Assembly (NCBI RefSeq): GCF_001704415.2
Contig: NC_030813.1
Coordinates: 16,262,001-16,326,000, forward strand
Direction of reading: 5' to 3'
Source of the DNA: Capra hircus
Lineage: Eukaryota; Chordata; Mammalia; Artiodactyla; Bovidae
Length of the DNA stretch: 64,000 bases
The position numbers and the translations under genes are program-made. Positions 49,116 to 60,994 of the stretch are shown here, piece by piece. The stretch's first letter is position 1, and the number at the start of each line of letters is the position of its first letter. The notes under the pieces are model-generated. The model worked only from the letters and a program-made list of their open reading frames with translations. It made no database searches and was not told the DNA's origin.

Positions 49116-50289
49116 AACATCAAAAGCTGAACAAAATAATGGGGAATTGCTCTGAGAACACAGAGGGAGTGTAAGAGTGCACACTGGTGAACAGATACAT
49201 CTTTTATTCTTCATGGGGGCCTTCAGACTGAGTAGAAGGAGACAGAGGGAAGGAGGAAGAGACCCATAGGTGGGGTAGAATTGGAAAAAAGATGGAGAAC
49301 TCGGAGACTCACATATCAATAATTATCAAAATACGGGGCTTGAGTTCTTTAGCCCCTTGAATCAGATTTACTTTTGTAAATGATGCTTTTCTAATTGTTC
49401 TCTAGAAAAGTTTTGTATGCATTGTATTTTAACTTGCAATTTCTATAAATTCACCATCTGCTGTCATTAAAAAAGTGTTTGAAAAAAAGGTTACTTAGTT
49501 GAGAAAAAGGTTACTGAAAAGAAACAGTCAATCATTCTAGGAACTTTGTGAAGCTGAGATTGTGTAAGGTTCCCTGAATTGGACTTGTTGCTATGATAAC
49601 ATGACGAGCTGCCAACTTGTTGATGAAATTGTATTTCTCATCAGTCTTGGTGTAAGACCTGGAGTCCCCAGTCAGAGAAATTTCCTATTCAGGTGTGAGA
49701 TGTGTAATAGATGACTATATAATGAGTGGTCTGAAAAACTTAATGAGGTGATTACAATACATAACTTACCTGGATTTTTGCCTGTAGCCTACTGCCAGAC
49801 CCCTCCTGATGCCACACTCTACCCATTTGTAATGATTTTCATCTAATACTAACTTCTAGGAATTTATGTAAACACATGTCTATCAGACACATTAGCGACG
49901 AGAATAAGAACATGTCTATCATATTAGCAGTGAGCTACATATCCCTTGTTCATTATAGTAAATAAAATTTCAAAAAGTGAGACCTCAAATATTCTTTGCA
50001 ATGTCAACATGCTTGAGGAAAATGATTGCTTTTCACAAACAAGCACTTTTACTTTTAATGATTATTTAGGGGTGTTGGAACAATATATCAGACATGTCCT
50101 GTTGGGAGAATTGAATAAAATTTGTTAACTTTTTTTTCTTTTTAGCTATAAATTCTAACTGTAATATTGTCTTTCAATTTTTATACATATCTGTGATAGA
50201 TAGGTTTATGAATGAGATGCTAAATTTTGATGATTTTGATGTTTGCATTTTGTTGAATACTTGGTTTAATGGAAAGTGGTTTAATAACC
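49116..50289. other. No gene seen
   Basis: AT-rich. A short repeat (acacatgtctatcagacac then aacatgtctatcatattag) lies at 49,873-49,928. Confidence 0.45.
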
Positions 50290-52205
50290 AAGTTTTTTTC
50301 CGTTTTTAAAAACTGAGGTAAAATTCACGATGCACAATTAGCCATTTCAGTTCAGTTCAGTTCAGTCGCTCAGTCGTGTCCAACTCTTTGCGACCCCATG
50401 AATCGCAGCACACCAGGCCTCCCTTTCCATCACCAGCTCCCGGAGTTCACTCAAACTCACGTCCATCGAGTTGGTGATGCCATCCAGCCATCTCCTCCTC
50501 TGTTGTCCCCTTCTCCTTCTGCCCCCAATCCCTCCGAGCATCAGGGTCTTTTCCAATGAGTCAACTCTTTGCATGAGGTGGCCAAAGTACTCGAGTTTCA
50601 GCTTTAGCGTCATTCCTTCCAAAGAACACCCAGGATCGATCTCCTTTAGAATGGACTGATTGGATCTCCTTGCAGTCCAATTTAAAAGTATACAATTCAG
50701 TGTCATTTAGTTTATTCACACTGTTGTGTAACCACCACCACTTCCTAGTTCTAAGACTATTTCATCACCCTGGAGGAAAACCTCTATGCCTATTAGTGAT
50801 CACTGCCCATTCTCCCCTCCCCCTCATCTCCTGGTTACTATTGATCTGCTTTTGGTCTTTATGAATTTGCCTAATCTGGACATATCATATAGAAGGAGTC
50901 ATACAATATGTGACCGTTGGTGTTTCGTTTCTTTCACTTAGCCTAATGTTTCCGAGGTTCATCCAAGTTATAGATCTACTTTGTTTCTTTTTGTGGCTGC
51001 ATAATATTTTATGGTACATTATGCATACGTCATGTATATATAATGACTTATCCTTTCATCAGTTAATGAACATTTGGGTTGCTTCTCCTTTTTGGCTATT
51101 ATAAATATGTAGTAAACATTCATGTCCAAGTTTCTGTGTGGCTAGATGTTTTCATTTTTCTTCAGTATATACTAACGAGTAGAATTACTGTGTTACATGA
51201 GAATTCTATAACTTTTTAAGAAACTGCCAAAACATAACCAAGTTTTAAATACTCAGATTGCCTTTGAATTTGAAACAATATATGGCATCTTTTCTTTTGA
51301 TGACTTAATTTATTTAAAATTTTTTTAAACTTTTTATTTATTATTATTATTTTTTAATTGTGGCATGTGAACTCTTAGCTGTGTCATGTGGGATAGGGTT
51401 CTAGTTCCATATGAGTTCTTTTGTAGACATATGTTTTCATTTCTTCTGCAGATATACCCAAGAGTAGAATTGCTGGGTTACATGGTGACTCTGTGTTTAC
51501 CTTTTTGAAGAACTGCCACATTCTTCCAAAGTCTGTACAATTTTGCATTTCCACTAGCAGTGAATGAAGGTTCCAATTTCTCCACATCTTTGATAGCACT
51601 TGTTACTATTAGTCTTTTTATTATAGCTATCCTAGTGAGTGTGACGTGATAATCTTGGTGCAGTTTTAATTCATGTTTCCCTGATGGTTAATGATGTATG
51701 TTTTCATGCAACATACTTATTGCCTATTTGTGTATCTTCTTGGAAAAATGTCTATTCAGGCTTTTTTTGCCTGTTTAAAAATGGGGTTGTCTTTTTATTA
51801 TTGAGATATAAGAGTTTTTGTATTTTCTAAATTCAAGTCCCTCATCAGATATACGATTTGCAAATATTTTCTACCATTTTGTGGACTGACTTTTCACATT
51901 TTGATCATTGAAACACAAAAGTTTCAAATTTCGATGAACCCCAATTTGCCTGTTGTTTCTTTTGTTGTTTGTGCAATTGCTTAATGTATCTAAGAAATCA
52001 CCATCCAAACTGAAATCATGAAGGTTTATTCCTCTGGTTCTTCCAAGGACTTTATAGATTTAAGTCTTTCATTATTTCAGGCTAATTTTTATAATACAGT
52101 ATGAAGGAGGATCCAGTTTTATTCTTTTGTATGTAATTTTCAATTGTTTCAGTGATACTATATATTATTTTTCTAAAACTGTAAACTTTTTATGTATTAA
52201 TAAAT
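50290..52205 (-). repeat. Ancient L1 3' half, split by BovB
   Basis: Reverse L1: aaactgaggtaaaattcacg, then after the BovB, gtatacaattcagtgtcat, atatgtgaccgttggtg and so on. A degraded ORF2 C-terminus is readable on the minus strand at 51,384-51,599 (NTESPCNPAILLLGISAEEM). A small CHR-like piece lies at 51,340-51,415. Confidence 0.8.
50348..50682 (-). mobile_element. BovB LINE 3' end inserted in L1
   Basis: Begins cagttcagttcagttcagtc and stops at ctccttgcagtcca, after which the L1 sequence resumes. Confidence 0.95.
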
Positions 52206-52474
52206 TTGAGGGGGCATATTTCCCCATTTATGTCAGTGTTAATGTCCATTTTCCACAAAATGGAAATGAGGAGTTTCTCATTTTCTTTCCTTGAATATTT
52301 CAGCCCTCAGCTCACCTTCTCTATCACTATTCCTTTCAAATTAAAACAAAAAATGATTTCAAGGCCCATGCAGATGATTGTTCAAATATCTTGGTGTCTC
52401 TGTATTTTATTTAACCTAATAATCTTGTTGTACAGCTTACCTCAGCCATTTGCCTCCAAGGTCATATTCTAGAT
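52206..52474. other. No gene seen
   Basis: AT-rich unassigned sequence after the L1. Confidence 0.4.
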
Positions 52475-52650
52475 CAGTAGTCCTCAACTAGAATCAGAAT
52501 TAGCGCTTAATTAGAACTGGTTGGGGAGTTTTTAAATGATATCAATGATAGACCTTCTCCAGCATAATTACATCAAAACCTCCTGGGATATGACCTGAGC
52601 ATCATTATTTCCAAAGTGACACCAGGATTGAGAAACACTGCCCAGACGCT
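52475..52650 (+). repeat. MER5A-like hAT relic
   Basis: agtagtcctcaactagaatc at one end and aggattgagaaacactgcc at the other are the degraded terminal inverted repeats. Confidence 0.68.
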
Positions 52651-52849
52651 GCCATCACCAATCACTTTATAACATGCCTTATATCAAATACTCCACTCCT
52701 CAGGTGCCACCTGCTAATTTTCCATCTCACTGGTTTGAATAGACTGATTCCAGTAAATCTTCCATGGAATTTATAATCCGCTCATCTCAGCATCTTTTCA
52801 TTGTCCCTCACATCTCTAGTGTCTATACTTTCCTTATGTGGTTATATTG

Positions 52850-53420
52850 ACGGCCCCCAATGAATCCTGCCTCCAGTATTCATGCCCTGTATAGTCCCCC
52901 CCAACCCCCACTAGAAATAATGCTAGCTATGTGACTTGCTTTAACCACTAAAATGTGGTAGAAAGGAGACTGCTGTTTGAGAAGCCTAGCTACCCTGCTA
53001 GAGAGACCATGTGAAAGGACCACTTTTGTTGTTTAGTCCCTAAGACAAGCCCAACTCTTTTGTAACCCCATGGACTGTAGCTCACCCAGCTCCTCTGTCC
53101 ATAGGATTTCCCAGGCAAGAATTCTGGGGTGGGTTGCCATTTCCTTCTCCAGGGGATCTTCACGATTCACGGATTGAGCCTGTGTCTCTTGCATTGGCAG
53201 GTGGATTCTTTACTACTGAGCCACCAGGGAAGCACAGAAAGACTATACAAAGAAGCTAAGTGAAGAGGAAGAGGCCCTGAGGGAACAGGTACGAGAGCCG
53301 AGAAATGCAAACGACAGTCAGGCTCCAGCTCCAGACAGTCCAGGTGATTCCAGCGTGCAGTGCGGAGACCCACTCAACTTTGAAAGTTGAGAACCATACC
53401 AAAAGTATGCTCTATAGAGG
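52850..53420. repeat. Possible MaLR-type LTR relic around a Bov-tA
   Basis: tatgtgacttgctttaacc and agctaccctgctagagagacc resemble mammalian MaLR LTRs. Family assignment is from memory and weak. Confidence 0.35.
53033..53234 (-). mobile_element. Bov-tA SINE
   Basis: Reverse copy ending tactgagccaccagggaagc. Confidence 0.9.
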
Positions 53421-53424
53421 CATA

Positions 53425-53560
53425 CTAAACGGATGAGAAAACTGAGGCACAGAAAAGTTAAGCAACTTACCCCAAATTACATAGCTATCAAATGGTACAG
53501 CTGGATTATGGGTTTAGGCTGTCTGGCCTTGGAGTCCGGACTTGTAACCACGATCTGAGT
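53425..53560 (-). repeat. MIR SINE
   Basis: Reversed MIR: gatgagaaaactgaggcacag is directly recognisable. Confidence 0.82.
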
Positions 53561-53700
53561 CAATGCTACAAACATGTTTTGTCTACTTAGCATTATAACA
53601 AAAAGTCGGTCGATTTGGTAAGTTTGATGAAATGTTGCTTCTTATTAGAATTAGCAATATAATTGGCAACTTTTGGGGAAAATCCATTAAGTGAGATTAT

Positions 53701-53838
53701 GCATGCATGCACGCATGCTAAGTCGCTTCAGTTGTGTCCGACTCTGTGCAACTCCATAGACGGCAACCCCACCAGGCTCCTCTGTCCACAGGATTCTCTA
53801 GGCAAGAATACTGGAGTGGGTTGCCATTTCCTTCTCCA
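53701..53838 (-). mobile_element. Bov-tA fragment with GCATGC tail
   Basis: Tail gcatgcatgcacgcatgc then a Bov-A body. Perfect 12-bp duplication aagtgagattat at 53,689-53,700 and 53,839-53,850, so this half-SINE inserted as such. Confidence 0.93.
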
Positions 53839-53850
53839 AAGTGAGATTAT

Positions 53851-55587
53851 AATCCCACATGATTTAAGGTTTAAGAAAAAATTCACCTCCTCTCTAAAGA
53901 CAAAACAAAACAAAAACAGCAAACCACATAAAACTGACTCTGCAGAGAGAAATGGGATTTTGGAGGGCAAATTAACCTCAAAAATTAACAGCGCTAAAAA
54001 GAGATATTGTCTAAATAAACAAATATTTTTCTCTCATGTAATAATATCTAAAAATAACATAACATGATTATTCAATGCCTTATTTTGGTCAGAGAATCTT
54101 TCTAAATACAAGTAAGACATCAAAATTTGGAGTGTGTGTTAATTCACCTCTCTGCTATATATCCTCTATTGATAAACCTCTTAGAAGCCTACGGGAATGG
54201 ATTATGTCTTCCCCCGCCTTTTCAAAAAAAATGAACACATTTAACTACATTAAAATATTTTCCTTCTATCTTCAATTTTTCTCTTTATCTTGTATTTCTT
54301 ACATTCACCTTTTTTTCTTACTTTAACTTCCTACCGTGTCTCTCTGTCAGAAGTCTTTGTTTATTTCTTTTTTCTGGGGCCTGAACATTGGTAACAGGAA
54401 TTGTAGCAGAAATGCTGTCTCCTGGGTCAGGATGCTGGCTAGGCTAGCATTAGAAGGAGGAGAGATGAGAGTGATTGAATAGCTTGACTAGTTGATTCTT
54501 TTTGAGTTGCACCAACGGGAGGTATCAAAGAAATAGAACATAATTTACTGCTTAACATGCCTTAATAGAGGGTATCCTAATTTTGCATGAGATAGGAGAA
54601 GACATATCTTTCCAATTTTTTCCCAATGGGTGTGTCAGTAAAACAAGAATGCATCAAAAGAGATTGTTATTGTGGGGCCTGCTTGGCATTCTGCTGTTTA
54701 CAATACCACTTATGAAGCTGTCACAGATAAAGACTGATTTCTTGTGACTCTGAATCTGTTAGTTTCTAACAGATTATCTGTTGTAGCCACAATTCTTATT
54801 ACCACACACAGTGAATTAAACAATACAAACATTAATTATATTTCTGATAATAAAAAGTCCTAAAATCAAAGAACCGGCAAAGCCATATTCCTTCTGGACA
54901 TTCTAGGGGAGAATTTCTTCCTTGACTTCTTCAGTGTCTAGAAACTGCCCATAGACTTTGGCTTTGACTTCCAATTTCAAAGGTAGTATTCACATCACTC
55001 CGACCTCTGCATCTCCTCCTACTCTGAAATCTTGTTTCCCTCTTATAAGGACCCTTGCAGTTACATTGGGCCCACCCACATAATCAAAGAAAATCTCCCC
55101 ATCTCAAGATCCTTAACTTCTCACACCTGCAATCCATTTTGTCAAGTATGGTGACATGTATCCATGCTCCTCTAAGCTTCCCTCCCATCTAGGCTGCCAC
55201 GTAACCCTGAGCAGAGTTCCCTGTGCTATAGAATAGGTCCTTGTTGGTTCATTTAAGAATTGTAAATGTACCTTCTCATGGCCAATTTCCACAAAGGATA
55301 GTATAAGAACATTACATCACCCTAATTAAATGTGTGACCTACTGTCAGCCTCCATCAGGACAGAAAATGGCTTTTCTATTTAAATGTTAACAGCATGGTG
55401 CCTTGTCCCAAAGAAAAGTTCCTCATACTCTTTGTTTCTTTACCTTCATTAGAGGAACTGGCATGGAAAGTGTGGGGGGAAAGATGAACAAAGAGGAAGG
55501 TGAGATGGCAGACATCAGGTGTTGACGTATAAGACAGGGTTTCCACCCTTTGGACGATAGAAAGTACTGAAGGAATTTAGGTGGATA
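53851..55587. other. No gene; weak old repeats near 55,000-55,260
   Basis: The stretch 55,025-55,190 resembles an old LTR/L1 block (cttataaggacccttgcagtt), and 55,210-55,260 an artiodactyl L1 scrap. Nothing coding. Confidence 0.4.
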
Positions 55588-55676
55588 GTTCTTGCCTGGA
55601 GAATCCCAGGGATGGGGGAGCCTATGGGCTGCTGTCTATGGGGTCGCACAGAGTCGGACACGACTGAAGCGACTTT
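55588..55676 (+). mobile_element. Bov-A fragment
   Basis: agttcttgcctggagaatccc to cgactgaagcgacttt; leads directly into an AGC microsatellite. Confidence 0.88.
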
Positions 55677-55699
55677 AGCAGCAGCAGCAGCAGCAGCAG
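55677..55699 (+). repeat. (AGC)7 microsatellite
   Basis: Seven perfect AGC units plus AG at the SINE tail; a likely length polymorphism. Confidence 0.95.
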
Positions 55700-56138
55700 G
55701 GAGAGGAGGACATGGGAGAAGTCAAGGGTTATTTACTGCGTATTTTGGCTTCAGGATGCTGGATGAATGGCGGCTCCATTCACTGAATCAAGGAAGAAGA
55801 GCAAGGTTTGGAGGGAAGATACAGGTGAAGTTGTAATTGCTTAGGACATCCAAGTGGAAATGGTTATATGGCTCAGCAGAGAGGTTTGGGCTTGTAATAT
55901 GGGTTTATCTCTCATCAGTGTAAATGCAGTAACGGACAGCAAGACTGAAGACAGTGTACAGAGTTAGAAGAGAAGATGGCACAAGATAGAGTCCTGAGGA
56001 ACACTGACAGTTAGAGAATAGGCAGAGGAAAAGCCTGAAAAGAAGCTTAAGGAACAGTAAAAGAGGTAACTGGGAAATCTGCAAGAGTTGACATGTTAAA
56101 AAATTTGTACCCATGACTTGGGAGCTATTATTGGAAAT
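55700..56138. other. No gene seen
   Basis: Unassigned sequence. Confidence 0.4.
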
Positions 56139-56502
56139 ATGTTTCAGTTCAGTTCAGTTCAGTCACTCAGTCATGTCCGACTCTTTGTGACCCCATGGAT
56201 TGCAGCGCAACAGGCTTCCCTGTCCATCACCAACTCCCGGAGCTTACTCAAACTCATGTCCGTTGAGTTGGTGATGCCATCCAACCATCTCATCCTCTGT
56301 TGTCTCCTTCTCCCCTGGCCTTCATCTTTCCCAGTATCAGGGTCTTTCACAATGAGTCAGTACTTCACATCAGGTGGCCACAGTATTGGAGTTTCAGCTT
56401 CAGCTTCAGTCCTTCCAATGAATATTCAGGACTGATCTCCTTTAGGATGGACTAGTTGGATCTCCTTGCAGTCCAAGGGACTCTCAAGAGTCTTCTCCAA
56501 CA

Positions 56503-57852
56503 CTACACTTCAAAAGCATCAATTCTTCGGTGCTCAGTTTTCTTCACAGTACAACTCTCACATCCATACATCACCACTGGTAAAACCATAGTCTTGACTA
56601 GATGGACCTTTGTTGGCAAAGTAATGTCTCTGCTTTTGAATATGCTATCTAGGTTGGTCATAACTTTTCTTCCAAGGGGCAAGTGTCTTTTAATTTCATG
56701 GCTGCAGTCACCATCTGCAGTGATTTTGGAGCCCCCAAAAATAAAGTCTCTCACCGTGTCCCCATATATTTGCCATGAAGTGATGGGACCAGATTCCATG
56801 ACCTTAGTTTTCTGAATGTTGAGTTTTAAGCCAACTTTTTCACTCTCCTCTTTCACTTTCATCAAGAGGCTCTTTTGTTCTTTGCTTTCTGTCATAAGGG
56901 TGGTATCATCTGCATATCTGAAGTTATTGAGATTTCTCCCAGCAATCTTGATTCCAGTTTGTGCTTCAACCAGTCCAGAATTTCTCATGATGTACTCTGC
57001 ATATAAGTTAAATAAACAGGTGACAATATACAGCCTTGACGTACTCCTTTCCCTATTTGGAACCAGTCTGTTGTTCCATGTCCAGTTCTGTTGCTTCCTG
57101 ACCTACATACAGATTTCTTAAGAGGCAGGTCAGGTGGTCTGGTATTCCCATCTCTTGAAGGATTTTCCACAGTTTGTGGTGATCCACACAGTCAAAGGCT
57201 TTGGCATAGTCAATAAAGGAGAAGTAGATGTTTTCCGGAACTCTCTTGCTTTTTTGTTGACCCAGCGGATGTTGGCAATTTGATCTCTGGTTCCTCTGCC
57301 TTTTCTAAATCCAGCTTGAACATCTGGAAGTTTTTGGTTCATGTACTGTTGAAGCCTGGCTTGGAGAATTTTGAGCATTACTTTGCTTGTGTGTGAGGTG
57401 AGTGCAATTGTGCAGTAGTTTTAGCACTTTCTGGCATTGCCTTTCTTTGGGATTAGAATGAAAACTGACCTTTTCCAGTCCTGTGGCCACTGCTGAGTTT
57501 TCCAAATTTGCTGGCATATTGGGTGCAGCACTTTTACAGCATCATCTTTTAGGACTTGAAACAGCTCAACTGGAATTCCATCACCTCCACTAGCTTTGTT
57601 CATGATGATGCTTCCTAAAGCCCACTTGACTTCACATCCCAGGATGTCTGACTCTAGGTGAATGATCACACCATTGTGGTTAATTGGGTCATGAAGATCT
57701 TTTTTGTATAGTTCTGTGTATTCTTGCCATCTCTTCTTAATATCTTCTGCTTCTGTTAGGTTCATACCATTTCTGTCCTTTATTGTGCCTATTGTATGAA
57801 ATGTTACCTTGGAATCTCTAATTTTCTTGAAGAGATTTCTAGTCTTTCCCAT
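56503..57852 (-). pseudogene. BovB ORF2 C-terminal half, reverse transcriptase, frameshifted
   Basis: Pieces read in order: MGKTRNLFKKIRDSKVTF (57,852), LKILQARLQQYMNQKLPDVQ (57,378), the QIGKGVRQGCILSPV motif (57,100) and FRYADDTTLMTES (56,930). Motif A is disrupted by a shift near 57,230. The YADD motif remains. Confidence 0.88.
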
Positions 57853-57989
57853 TCTATTGTTTTTCTCTATTTCTTTTCATTGATCATTGAGGAAGGCTTT
57901 CTTATCTCTCCTTGCTATTTGGAACTCTGCATTCAAATGGGTATATCTTTCCTTTTCTCCTTTGCCTTTCACTTCTCTTCTTTTCAGAG

Positions 57990-59000
57990 CTATTTGTAAG
58001 GCCTCTTCAGACAACCATTTTGCCTTTTTGGATTTATCTTGGGGATGGTCTTTATCACTGCCTTCTGTACAATGTCAGGAACCTCTGTCCGTAGTTCTTC
58101 AGGGACTCTGTCTATCAGATCTAATCCTTTGAATCGATTTGTCACTTCCACTGTATAATCATAAGGGATTTGATTTAGGTCATACCTGAATGGTCTGGTG
58201 GTTTCCCCTACTTTCTTCAATTTAAGTCTGAATTTGTCAATAAAGAGTTCATGATCTGAGCCACATTCAGCTCCTGGTCTTGTTTTTGTTGACTGTATAG
58301 AGCTTCTCCATCTTTGGCTGCAAAGAATATAATCAATCTGATTTCGGTGTTGACCATCTGGTGACGTCCATTTGTAGAGTCTTCTCTTGTGTTGTTGGAA
58401 GACGGTGTTTTCTATGACCAGTGCATTTTCTTGGCAAAACTCTATTAGTCTTTGCCCTGCTTCATTCTGCATTCCAAGTCCAAATTTGCCTGTTACTCCA
58501 GGTGTTTCTTGACTTCCTACTTTTGCATCCCAGTCCCCTATAATGAAAAGGACATCTCTTTTGGGTGTTAGTTCTAAAAGGTCTTGTAGGTCTTCATAGA
58601 ACCGTCCAACTTCAGCTTCTTCAGCGTTACTGGTTGGGGCATAGACTTGGATAACTGTGATATTGAATGGTTTGCCTTGGAAACGAACAGAGATCATTCT
58701 GTCATTTTTGAGATTGCATCCAAGTACTGCATTTCGGACTCTTTTGTTGACTATGATGGCTAGTCCATTTCTTCTAAGGGATTCTTGCCCACAGTAGTAG
58801 ATATAATGGTCATCTGAGTTAAATCCACCCATTCCAGTCCATTTTACTTCTCTGATTCCTAAGATGTCGATGTTCACTCTTTCCATCTCCTGTTTGACCA
58901 CTTCCAATTTGCCTTGACTCATGGACCTGACATTCCAGATTCCTATGCAATATTGCTCTTTACAGCATCGGACTTTACTTCCATCACCAGTCACATTCAC
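57990..59000 (-). pseudogene. BovB ORF2 N-terminal half: AP-like endonuclease, 336 open codons
   Basis: Endonuclease/exonuclease/phosphatase fold of an RTE-type LINE: IGIWNVRSM, ILGIREVKWTGMG, VIQVYAPTSNAEEAE, FIIGDWDAKVGSQE, QIDYILCSQRW and GSDHELFIDKF appear in order. The frame is open across the whole domain and beyond. One feature is odd: the GDWN motif reads GDWD, replacing the conserved Asn, which probably impairs catalysis. The open frame here begins with GTG, so the true ORF start is not shown. The frame ends before the RT, where shifts begin. Confidence 0.92.
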
Positions 59001-59182
59001 AACTGGGTGCTGTTTTTGCTTAGATCTGTCTCTTCATTCTTTCTGGAGTTATTTCTCCAGTGATCTCCAGTAGCATATTGGGCACCTACCGACCTGGGGA
59101 GTTCATCTTTCAGTGTCCTATCTTTTTGCCTTTTCATACTGTTCTCATGGGGTTTTCAAGGCAAGAATACTGAAGCATGTTT

Positions 59183-59309
59183 AATCATAGCTAAATGGGA
59201 CTTGAAAATTGTTTCCTTATATCTAAAATGGAGCCAGTAATTTCTTCCTTGTGTCACAGGATTATGTCTTTTAAATGAAAAAGTGTATTTGAAAATATTT
59301 TGCAAAGTG
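59183..59309. other. No gene seen
   Basis: Short unassigned stretch. Confidence 0.35.
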
Positions 59310-59737
59310 TTACTCCAGTGGTCTCAAATTTTAGTGTGCCTCAAAATCATTAGGAAGACGTGTTAAAATACAGGTTGCAGTGTTTCTGATTATTAGTAAT
59401 AGTTTCTGAGTCAGTAGATTTTGGGTGCATAAGTTGCTTCAGGTGTGTTCGATTCTTTGAGACCCCCATGTACTGTAGCCCGTCAAGCTCCTCCTGTCCA
59501 TGGGATTCTCCAAGCAAGAATACTGGAGTGGGTTGCCATTTTCTCCTCCAGGGAATCTTCCCCATCCAGGGATGGAACCCATATCTCTTAGATCTCCTGC
59601 ATTGCAGGCAGGTTCTTTACCACTAGCACCACCTGAGAGGCTCTAGATGGTCGGTGAAGGCCTAGAATCTGAATTTTGCATAAGATCTCAGAAGATACTG
59701 ATGTTTCAAGTGTGGAGCCCCTCTATGAGAACTACTG
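59310..59737 (+). repeat. MER5A hAT relic, split by a Bov-tA
   Basis: Left part: ccagtggtctcaaattttagtg and ttctgattattagtaat. Right part after the SINE: aggcctagaatctgaatttt and tatgagaactactgtg, the closing inverted repeat. Confidence 0.8.
59428..59642 (-). mobile_element. Bov-tA SINE in MER5A
   Basis: Reverse copy from cataagttgcttcagg to accactagcaccacctgag. Confidence 0.9.
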
Positions 59738-59902
59738 TGTAATTCATTGTGTAATGCAAATGTAAGGAATTAGGCTTTCGATTTCATAGCAGAATTCACT
59801 GTTTTCCTCTGACTTGGGTTTTATACCCTAATTTTTTCAACGTTGTGCCTGGCATCAGCAAGGTTGTTGAAATATGTCTACCTTGCTTCACGCCTAGTAA
59901 TG
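59738..59902. other. No gene seen
   Basis: Short unassigned stretch. Confidence 0.35.
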
Positions 59903-60110
59903 CTGTTGTTCAGTCATTCAGTCGTGTCCAACTCTTTGCAATCCCATGGACTGTAGCCCACCAGGCTCCTCTGTCCATGGGATTTCCCAAGCAAGAATAC
60001 TGGAGTGTGTTGCCATTTCCTTTTCCAAGGGCTCTTCCCCACCCAGGGATGGAAACTTCGACTCCTGCATTGGCAGGAAGATTCTCCACCACTGAGCCAC
60101 CTGGGAAGCC
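59903..60110 (-). mobile_element. Bov-tA SINE, last repeat before the COL25A1 promoter
   Basis: Complete reverse copy from gttgttcagtcattcagtc to ccactgagccacctgggaagc. It is the nearest ruminant SINE to the promoter, about 0.9 kb upstream of the CCAAT box. Confidence 0.92.
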
Positions 60111-60534
60111 GTTGTACCTAGCAATACCTGTTTACATTTATGACATATCAGTTTACTATTTTGTTGATTGTTTACAAGAGTGAGCAACAACTTGCCGATT
60201 AATCTTGATTAAGAAAGATATGAAACACATGATGTTATATTTCTCGTGGGGAGAAGGAGCTAAGAAGGAACTCTGGAGTAAGAGGTAGAATTGTTTTTTT
60301 CTTTGAAGTCGATTAGATATGAAATGCTGCTTGTTACCTACTTTCAAAAAGCCCCCTGGAGAACTTGTAATTTGATCCAGAGGACTCAGCAGGAGGAGGG
60401 ACAGGTAAAAGGAAAAGCTGACCTCATTCTTCAGTCCTTTCAGAAATTCTGAGAAACGTGTGTACCTCAATACTCCCTTCTTCAGTCCCACAAAACAGGG
60501 AATCGGGAAAATGCATTAGCGCCCTAGTACAGAT
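60111..60534. other. Repeat-free shoulder upstream of the CpG island
   Basis: No repeat or exon recognised. May hold proximal regulatory sequence for COL25A1. Confidence 0.4.
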
Positions 60535-60994
60535 TAGGAGCTCGGGGCGGAGAGGAGGCTCAACCCCAGCAACCCAGAAGGAAACTGGGGGAGGGGAGAG
60601 AGAACCTCCGGAGTCGGAGGCGGCAATGCGGCCGTGGGAAGACAAGGGAAGCGGGGAGATGTACTTCAGGCGCCAGCCAGACACTCGGCCTCCAGGCATG
60701 CGGGAAGGTGAGGGAGGAGGGAAGAAGGCTCTGCTCCAAGACGGGATTGCCGGAGCTCCCGCCACTGCTTCCGAGGGAAGACATAGCGCGCTAGAGCTTT
60801 CTGCTTCCCCCTCTTCCCTCCTGGAGGCCATTTCTCCACAATTAACCGGGATAAAGAGGGGGCACGGCGCCGAGTCAGAACAAGCCAGGATCGCCATCCC
60901 CCAACTGCCGACCCTGCTTCGGCCCCCGGCCCAGGCGGGGCGAACTGGCCTTAGGGGACGCTGAAGTTACTCGGAGACAGAGGGAGGGTCCGCC

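Larger units (their letters stand above)
56145..59176 (-). mobile_element. BovB LINE, about 3.03 kb
   Basis: From the reversed tail cagttcagttcagttcag to the 5' region tactgaag. A short 6-bp repeat atgttt flanks it (56,139-56,144 and 59,177-59,182). Uninterrupted by SINEs, so it is a useful local reference for the other copies. Confidence 0.94.

Noticed and set aside
1..60000. Exons of a neighbouring gene, CRISPR-like arrays or operons
   Set aside because: Repeats are dispersed retrotransposons, not regular spacers. No spliced coding segments with conserved motifs were recognised outside COL25A1 and the LINE remnants.
60424..60964. Long overlapping frames on both strands in the left half of the CpG island
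   Set aside because: Few stop codons are expected in GC-rich DNA; the two frames overlap each other and neither shows a domain or splice context.
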